From Ornithodoros turicata (taxonomy: Eukaryota > Arthropoda > Arachnida > Ixodida > Argasidae), in the NCBI RefSeq assembly GCF_037126465.1, contig NC_088203.1:56767581-56831580 (forward strand): 64,000 nt of DNA, given 5' to 3'. Every line of letters starts with the position of its first letter. Positions within the stretch are counted from its first letter, which is position 1. Both the position numbers and the translations under genes were made by a program. Below, one piece after another: positions 55,198 through 61,458 of this stretch. Under the pieces are notes generated by a model. The model was not told the DNA's origin. It did not search any database and saw nothing but the letters and a program-made list of their open reading frames with translations.

Positions 55198-55285
55198 GGC
55201 CCCGTGGCTTAGGTGGTTAAAGCGCCTGTCTAGTAAACAGGAGATCGAGGGTTCGACTCCCTGCGGTTCCTACCTGCCGTGGCTT
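55198..55285 (+). repeat. tRNA-Thr unit after E11 and a short partial unit
   Basis: One AGT unit 55198-55271 (ggccccg start, acceptor end cggttcct not fully paired). It is followed almost at once by gccgtggctt (55276-55285), so the spacer between the two is deleted. E12 begins at 55286. Confidence 0.85.
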
Positions 55286-55729
55286 TCATTCTTTTTCAAG
55301 CTTCATACATCAACGCTCTCTGTGAAAGCATGGTTGGAACAGAAAGGCATATATGTTCCATGGTCTGCCAACTGCAGGTTTTGCAAAGTCCCTGAAACCG
55401 TTGACCACATCTTTCTTGATTGTACGGAAGCACAGTTTTTCTGGGACGACATACAGATTAAAGTACTGAATAAACGCCTCTCTCTGAATCCACATACAAT
55501 CAGATTCCTACCATTACATCCGAATGAAGATATACGCTACGATATTATCATGCTGATAGCTATGTATTGCTTGTGGAAGCTGCGTATGGCAGACAGAAAT
55601 GAAGAGCCATTGGCGTCGCCCATGCAGTATTTTAAAGTAGAAATAACGCAGCTGAAGCTATGCTGCATGCAGCATTTGGAAGCACCACCGTGGTTAGAGC
55701 ATCTGTGTGAATCGCTGTCCACTATGTAA
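55286..55729 (+). pseudogene. E12 ORF2 C-terminal fragment
   Basis: 147 codons open from the junction (SFFFKLHTSTL), with the finger CRFCKVPETVDHIFLDC, then AQFFWDDI and the conserved KLRMADRNEEPL segment, ending at the TAA at 55727. Only the C-terminal end of the ORF2 protein remains. Confidence 0.88.
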
Positions 55730-56001
55730 ATTATTACTCTCTGTGTGGGACGTGTTTAACCTGTGCGTTGTGTACCATGTATTTTTTTCTATCCTGTGTA
55801 TGTATGTAAATTTTTACTCTCTGTATGTGACCTGTGTAACCTGCGTGTTGTGTACCATGTATTTTTTGTATCCTGTGTATTTGGATGCTACGGTGTGCAT
55901 CATTCATTCATCATACATCACTCATTAACACTGTACAGTCATAGCTTATTTTAATGTTTGTAAATAAACGTTATTACCTGGTGGAAAAATAAAAAAAAAA
56001 A
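55286..56001 (+). mobile_element. E12: short 5'-truncated group A LINE
   Basis: A 716-bp copy starting within the last ORF2 region and ending gaaaaataaaaaaaaaaa before ggcgccgtgg at 56002. It is related to E4/E9 (RLSLNPHTIRFLPL). The 3'UTR holds a direct tandem duplication of about 75 bp: the words tactctctgt, tgtgtaccatgtatttttt and tatcctgtgtat occur in both halves (about 55735-55807 and 55813-55880). Confidence 0.88.
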
Positions 56002-56580
56002 GGCGCCGTGGCTTAGGTGGTTAAAGCGCCTGTCTAGTAAACAAGAGATCGAGGGTTCGACTCCCTGCGGTGCCTACCTGTCCCATTTTTGTGTTATTGT
56101 CAGTTAGATTCTCTTCTCCACGCACGGCATGGCCTCGTTTTTAGCTCCGCGACATCGCATTGCAATTTGCTTTTTCACGAAAAGGCGCCGTGGCTTAGGT
56201 GGTTAAAGCGCCTGTCTAGTAAACAGGAGATCGAGGGTTCGACTCCCTGCGGTTCCTACCTGTCTCATCTTTTGTGTTATTGTCAGTTAGATTCTCTTCT
56301 CTACGCACGGCATGGCCTCGTTTTTAGCTCCGCGACATCGCATTTCAATTTGCTTTCCACAGAAAGGCGCCGTGGCTTAGGTGGTTAAAGCGCTTGTCTA
56401 GTAAACAGGAGATCGATGGTTCGACTTCCTGCGGTTCCTACCTGTCCCATCTTTTGTCTTGTTGTCAGTTAGATTCTCTTCTCTACGCACGGCATGGCCT
56501 CGTTTTTAGCTCCGCGACATCGCATTGCAATTTGCTTTTTCACGAAAAGGCGCCGTAGCTCAGGTGGTTAAAGCGCCTGT
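56002..56580 (+). repeat. tRNA-Thr satellite between E12 and E13
   Basis: AGT units at 56002, 56184 and 56366 with ctgcggt/ctgcggttcct 3' ends, and a unit at 56549 (gtagctcagg variant) interrupted by E13 after tRNA nt 32. It resumes at 61291. Confidence 0.9.
56563..56580 (+). repeat. Left target-site duplication of E13 (site 2)
   Basis: ggtggttaaagcgcctgt, repeated exactly at 61291-61308. Its right edge is the last base before the anticodon loop. Confidence 0.92.
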
Positions 56581-56620
56581 ATTCCACTTCCGGCGCTTGT
56601 GCTAACCGGTTGTGTGCGAC

Positions 56621-57739
56621 ATGAGCTCTGTTGGAGCGGCTGTTACGGCTAACCCTAGCCCGGATGAATCGTCTACTGTGCCTCGGAAGTCCTACAGGAT
56701 GATTATGCCTACGTTACCAAAAGGCGAAATTTCACGTAACACTGTTTTTCTGCACGCGGACCCTGATGGGAGGCCGTATAAAGTTCAAGACTTCATAGCC
56801 CCTCTTGGAGTGGCAGTGAACAAGGCGGACATCGCGGGATTCGGTTCGTACCTCTTCAATCATGTGTGGGTGGTTACCTTCCACTCGGAGATGACAAAAG
56901 AGAAATTCCGGCAACTTGGCGAACTGGTAGTCAAAGGAAGACGGTGTGTTGTGGTGGACCCAAATTCCAATGACGTTACGTTTAAACTGCATTGGCTGCC
57001 AACGAATGTGACTGACGAGGCGGTTCGTCGTTGCCTGTCATTGTACGGGAAGGTTACAGATATCGTGCGGGAAAAGTGGAACTGTGCGGGTCTGGAAGGG
57101 GTGGAGACGACGACACGTTCGGTCACCGTGCAGCTTCACGATGGTGTAACTTCGGAGAGCATCCCATACCAACTGAAGATAATGGGTGTGACAGTGCTGG
57201 TGTCGGTCCCTGGAAAACCTCCCCTCTGCCTACGATGTAAACAGGTAGGCCATATACGCAGTCAGTGTCGCACAGACTACTGTCGTAGCTGTAAGGGCTA
57301 CGGCCATCTAACGGAAGACTGTGTCCGCTCCTATGCTTCGATGACAAAGGGCACGTCGAGGAAAAGTAACGAGGAGATGGTAATGGACATTCAAGATACT
57401 GAGGCGACCTTGTAAAGTGAAAAGGAAAAATACCTGCACACAGAAGAAAGTGGTCCACCGCAAGGAAACTCATCGATAGGACTTCAAGAAGAGGAGGGAA
57501 ATGTTTCGCACAAAGACAAAAGGACAGATGAACAACGAAAGATGGACTGCTCACAGGAGTCGACCGGAAAAAGGAAAGGTGCTGAAATTGAGAAAACTTT
57601 GGACAGATCCGTTGAAAGCCATTTGGGAAAATCTGATATTACTGGGAAGAAGAAAGTAAAGCAGGTTCAGGTGCTGGAGAGGCAGCTGCCCCTTCAAGAG
57701 GTTGGGTTGTCACAACTGGACGACCCAGGTTTCTTCTAA
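56621..57739 (+). pseudogene. E13 ORF1: CCHC protein with one stop at 57413
   Basis: ATG 56621 (MSSVGAAVTANPS) aligns with the other ORF1s and lies 40 nt from the element start. Conserved body: GRPYKVQDF, FNHVWVV, KLHWLP, GLEGVETTTR. Knuckles follow at about residues 203-216 (CLRCKQVGHIRSQC) and then CRSCKGYGHLTEDC. TAA at 57413-57415 ends the frame after 264 aa, but the frame stays open to TAA 57737-57739. It ends VGLSQLDDPGFF, matching the group A tail motif. The stop could be a recent mutation or a cloning/assembly error; the truncated protein would keep both knuckles. Confidence 0.9.
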
Positions 57740-57741
57740 TG
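57737..57741 (+). promoter_or_regulatory. TAATG stop-start overlap between ORF1 and ORF2
   Basis: The last A of the ORF1 stop TAA is the first base of the ORF2 ATG. The same UAAUG arrangement is known to couple translation of the two ORFs in the silkworm LINE SART1. A role here is inference, and the ORF1 stop at 57413 would disturb it. Confidence 0.65.
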
Positions 57742-60700
57742 GTAAACAGCATTGCGATTGTCGGCCGAGATAGCAGTATGATAAGAAAGAAGAAAATAAA
57801 ACTTGCAACACTTAATGTCGTCAGCCTGATATCAAGCAGACGGAAGCACTGGATTGGAAACATGTTAGCTGCTGAAAAGGTCGACGTGGCATGCTTTCAA
57901 GAAACTAAAATTGCAACGATAGAGCAAGAAAGAGAACTTGTTAATTTTTTCCAGTCGAGATTCTGGTGTTATTGCTCGTCGGCGATAGGAGGAAGTGCGG
58001 GTACTCTCATTCTTATTAGGAAGAAAGCAGGCTTGGTGGTGGTGGACTGCGTGCTGGACGAGAGCGGACGGCTGTGCGTGGTAGATTTTTTGTTCCGGCA
58101 AAATATGATACGGCTTATTTCTGTATATGCACCCAATGAACCTACGGAAAGAAAAGACTTCTTCGCGTCACTGAGTCAGTTTGTGAACGTATCATGGGAC
58201 GTCATATTGTGTGGGGACTTTAACTGTGTTCTCAAGAAAGCGGACTGCAGTTACAGGCAGGTAAAGAGTGACGTGAGCAGAAAGGAGCTGATAAAACTCA
58301 CAACGAATGCCGACCTGACCGACGTCGGGGAAAAAATGCCCGGAGGTAATATCGAATTTACGCATTTTCAAGGAACCTCCCATGCAAGGCTCGACAGGTT
58401 CTATACATCGGGGCTGCTTCTCCCTATGATTGGAAACTACCAAGTAAAGCCACAGTTTTTTTCGGACCACTCTTTAGTTAGCATGACAGTTCAACGTCAG
58501 AACCGTACAAGCAGGGTAGGAAAAGAGAGCAGAACCTGCTGGAAGATGAATGAGAGTATACTGGAGGAAGAAAGTTTCTGCGACAAGATGAGAAGTATGA
58601 TAGAAGAATATCAGAAAGAAGGAAATGTCAATGCCGTGACCTGGGAAGAATTTAAGCATGCGTTAAGGAAAGAAGCCATTGAATATTCACAAATAAGAGC
58701 CTGCGAAAGGAATCAGCGGATAAGGGATCTGATGCGGACACTGACGTCTTTGGCAGAGGTTGAGTGTAAACACCCAGGCTTCTTTAAAGAAGACATCAAG
58801 AAAGTTAAGGAAGAAATTCAGAAACTGTTTGAAGAGAAACACCGTGGAGCGCTCATACGAAGTAGGGTGCAGACACTAGCACGTGAAGAAACACCATTTA
58901 CGATTTTCCGGTTTAAGGAGCGTGAACGAGCAGAGGGCAACGCTATCAAGTTTATTGATACAGGCGAGCGCATCGTCAAGGAGGATAACGAGATTGAAGA
59001 TATCTTTTATAAACATTACCTCAGCCTTTTTCAAGAGAAGGACAGTGACCGGAAGCAGTACGAAACCTGGTTACAAGGTTTACCAACAGTAGATGAGGAA
59101 TGTATGGAAACGAACAACGCAGAAATAACGGAAGCAGAAATCACCAAGGTCATCAAAAAATTAGGAAGAAATAAGTCTCCTGGGATTGACGGGTTTGGAG
59201 CAGGTTTTTACAAGGTGTTTTCTGAGCAGATATGCAGTATACTGAAAATTGTGTACGACGACATTTTAAGAAGAGGAATGTTACCGCCAAGCATGAGACA
59301 GTCACTCACGGTCCTGATTCCAAAAAAGAGAGAGGGCAAGGAGAACCCATCCGTCACTGACTACCGACCCATTAGTGTTCTGTGCACGGACTACAAAATC
59401 TTAGCAAAAATTCTGGCGGGCAGACTCGAAACAGCACTTCGGGGAATTATTGGAAATCATCAACCATACGGTCTCCACGGCAGATCCATTGCCAGAAACC
59501 TCCACGTAATGAGAACAGTCTGTGAAATAGCCAACTGTACTTCTCAGCAGTTTGCAGTGCTCCAGACGGATCTCAGGCAAGCCTTCGATAGAGTTAACCA
59601 CGGATTCCTCTTTGCTGTTCTACAGCATTGTCGGGTAGGGGACTATCTGAGTAGGTGGACCAAGATATGTTATAATGAAGTCACCACTCGGCTTTTGGTA
59701 AACGGAAAGCTCGGAAAAAGCATACCGATCCGGTCCTCCGTCAGACAAGGCTGCCCACTTTCACCCATTCTGTTTGCCATGTACCTCGAACCCCTGTGCC
59801 GCAAGCTAGCTATGAACAAGAATATTAGAGGTGTAGTGATCGGTACAGAGCACGTCAACGTTCTGGCATATGCGGACGACGTCGCAATAATCTGCTCATC
59901 GAAACTGCAAGTATGTGAAGCTGTAGGTACCATTCAAGAATTCACTAAGGTTTCTGGAGCTGAGTTGAACTTGAGGAAATCAACAGGAGCCTGGCTAGGG
60001 AATTGGACATATACACCGGAGCAGTTCATGCAAATCACCTGGACCACAAGCATTGGAAAATACTTGGGTATTGCCTTCAACGGGCAGGGTACCTTAAACA
60101 TGTGGTGGACACAAAAAATGAACCTTCTACGTGGAAGTCTGGTCCCCTGGCAAAGCAGATACTTGTCTTTCAGCAACAGGGCATACGTTTGCAATGCAGT
60201 GTTGTACCCTGCTGTACTTTACGCAGCTCAGTGTACTAGCATTGATCAACGCTTCCAAGCAAAGTTCCACAGGATTTGTGCGACTTTCATTTGGCGTTCG
60301 TCTATGGAAAGTATGAGACGTTCAAACCTCTTCCTTAACCTGATGCAAGGTGGCATAGGCCTCGTAAACCTAACGATCAAGATAAGAGTGCAAAGATTCT
60401 TTTACTTCAGAGAACAGAAAGATCCGTTCCTTAGAGCAGCACTTCAAGTTCTAGGCGGCGTATACCTCAGGAAGTGGACAGTAACATCTGAAGATAGAAG
60501 CCACCACATTCACTCTTTAACTTTCTATAAAGAAATAGCAAGTGCAATATCCTTTTTTGAGGACCTCTTCTCACAGGATTATCTCGTATCTGTTTCAAGG
60601 AAAATACTGTATTGGGACACTATAGCTAAAGGTACCACAACTCCGTTGTATAGACAGTGTAAGCCACCCTACGGCTCACAAGACGTGCTCAGGAAAGTGA

Positions 60701-61212
60701 GAAGGCTAATGATCCCAACAGGGTCAAAGGATTTCTTCTTTCGGTTCCATTGGGAGGTCTTACCGGTTAAAACCTGGATGAGACGGAAAGGCTTCATAGT
60801 TCCCTGGTCCCTTAACTGCGTTGTGTGCCCCGAGGAAGAGGAGACTCTCATTCATGTGTTCTTGCTGTGTAAAAGAGCCATACAATTTTGGGGTGCATTC
60901 AGGAATTTCATTGACGTGGACATGGATCTGCACTGGACTCGCATGAAGTTTCTGCATTTGGTGACACACTGGACAGTTTTTTTAATTCTTGCACTACATT
61001 CCCTCTGGAGCTATCGCATGGACTATGTTGAATGTCGTGAAGGAAACGGAACGGCGTGGGAGAAGTTTGTGCAAAAGGTGTTATGGACAATTACTGTGCT
61101 ACCAAACGAGGACTTGGTGGGTTTGTGGGCCGAGGTCCAAAGCAAGATCGAACGCGGTGGAGGCAACCTAAGTTGCCAGGTGTATGGTAGGAGAGGAGCA
61201 ACTCGTTTGTAA
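57739..61212 (+). CDS. E13 ORF2: intact 1157-aa endonuclease-reverse transcriptase
   Basis: Complete, with no internal stops. The N-terminal APE-type endonuclease shows TLNVVS near residue 24, FQETK near 54, YAPNEP near 126, GDFN at 159-162, SHARLDRFY and SDHSLV near 210-240. RT: SPGIDGFGAGFY, TDYRPISVLCTDYK, LRQAFDRVNH (FD at 616-617), RQGCPLSP from 669, YADD at 711-714. The C-terminal finger has C1027, C1030, H1039, C1044. The usual catalytic residues are all visible. By family the enzyme nicks the tRNA target and copies the element RNA there. The start overlaps the ORF1 stop. A second in-frame ATG (residue 14) is also possible. Confidence 0.94.
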   Translation: MVNSIAIVGRDSSMIRKKKIKLATLNVVSLISSRRKHWIGNMLAAEKVDVACFQETKIATIEQERELVNFFQSRFWCYCSSAIGGSAGTLILIRKKAGLVVVDCVLDESGRLCVVDFLFRQNMIRLISVYAPNEPTERKDFFASLSQFVNVSWDVILCGDFNCVLKKADCSYRQVKSDVSRKELIKLTTNADLTDVGEKMPGGNIEFTHFQGTSHARLDRFYTSGLLLPMIGNYQVKPQFFSDHSLVSMTVQRQNRTSRVGKESRTCWKMNESILEEESFCDKMRSMIEEYQKEGNVNAVTWEEFKHALRKEAIEYSQIRACERNQRIRDLMRTLTSLAEVECKHPGFFKEDIKKVKEEIQKLFEEKHRGALIRSRVQTLAREETPFTIFRFKERERAEGNAIKFIDTGERIVKEDNEIEDIFYKHYLSLFQEKDSDRKQYETWLQGLPTVDEECMETNNAEITEAEITKVIKKLGRNKSPGIDGFGAGFYKVFSEQICSILKIVYDDILRRGMLPPSMRQSLTVLIPKKREGKENPSVTDYRPISVLCTDYKILAKILAGRLETALRGIIGNHQPYGLHGRSIARNLHVMRTVCEIANCTSQQFAVLQTDLRQAFDRVNHGFLFAVLQHCRVGDYLSRWTKICYNEVTTRLLVNGKLGKSIPIRSSVRQGCPLSPILFAMYLEPLCRKLAMNKNIRGVVIGTEHVNVLAYADDVAIICSSKLQVCEAVGTIQEFTKVSGAELNLRKSTGAWLGNWTYTPEQFMQITWTTSIGKYLGIAFNGQGTLNMWWTQKMNLLRGSLVPWQSRYLSFSNRAYVCNAVLYPAVLYAAQCTSIDQRFQAKFHRICATFIWRSSMESMRRSNLFLNLMQGGIGLVNLTIKIRVQRFFYFREQKDPFLRAALQVLGGVYLRKWTVTSEDRSHHIHSLTFYKEIASAISFFEDLFSQDYLVSVSRKILYWDTIAKGTTTPLYRQCKPPYGSQDVLRKVRRLMIPTGSKDFFFRFHWEVLPVKTWMRRKGFIVPWSLNCVVCPEEEETLIHVFLLCKRAIQFWGAFRNFIDVDMDLHWTRMKFLHLVTHWTVFLILALHSLWSYRMDYVECREGNGTAWEKFVQKVLWTITVLPNEDLVGLWAEVQSKIERGGGNLSCQVYGRRGATRL
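61162..61177 (+). other. 6-bp hairpin near E13 ORF2 end
   Basis: GGCAAC ctaa GTTGCC, a perfect stem with a tetraloop, 32 nt before the ORF2 stop at 61210. Confidence 0.4.
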
Positions 61213-61290
61213 GGCGGAAGCCAGCAAGGAACCGGAAGAAATGTAGGGGGGTTTTACATATTTTAGTAATAATAAAAACGTTAAAAAAAC

Positions 61291-61458
61291 GGTGGTTAAA
61301 GCGCCTGTCTAGTAAACAGGAGGTCGAGGGTTCGACTCCCTGCGGTTCCTACCTGTCCCATCTTTTGTGTTATTGTCAGTTAGATTCTCTTCTCTACGCA
61401 CGGCATGGCCTCGTTTTTAGCTCCGCGACATCGCATTTCAATTTGCTTTCCACAGAAA
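61291..61458 (+). repeat. tRNA-Thr unit remainder after E13 and its spacer
   Basis: tRNA nt 15 to 74 (61291-61350, AGT, ctgcggttcct end) continues the unit started at 56549. It is followed by a standard spacer with gttattgtcagttag. Confidence 0.9.

Larger units (their letters stand above)
56581..61290 (+). mobile_element. E13: full-length group B LINE at site 2, nearly intact
   Basis: A 4.7-kb element starting attccACTTCCGG and ending aataataaaaacgttaaaaaaac. It is flanked by an 18-bp duplication, ggtggttaaagcgcctgt. It carries ORF1 with one stop, a TAATG junction and a complete ORF2. It is the best candidate in the window for a recently active copy. Confidence 0.94.
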
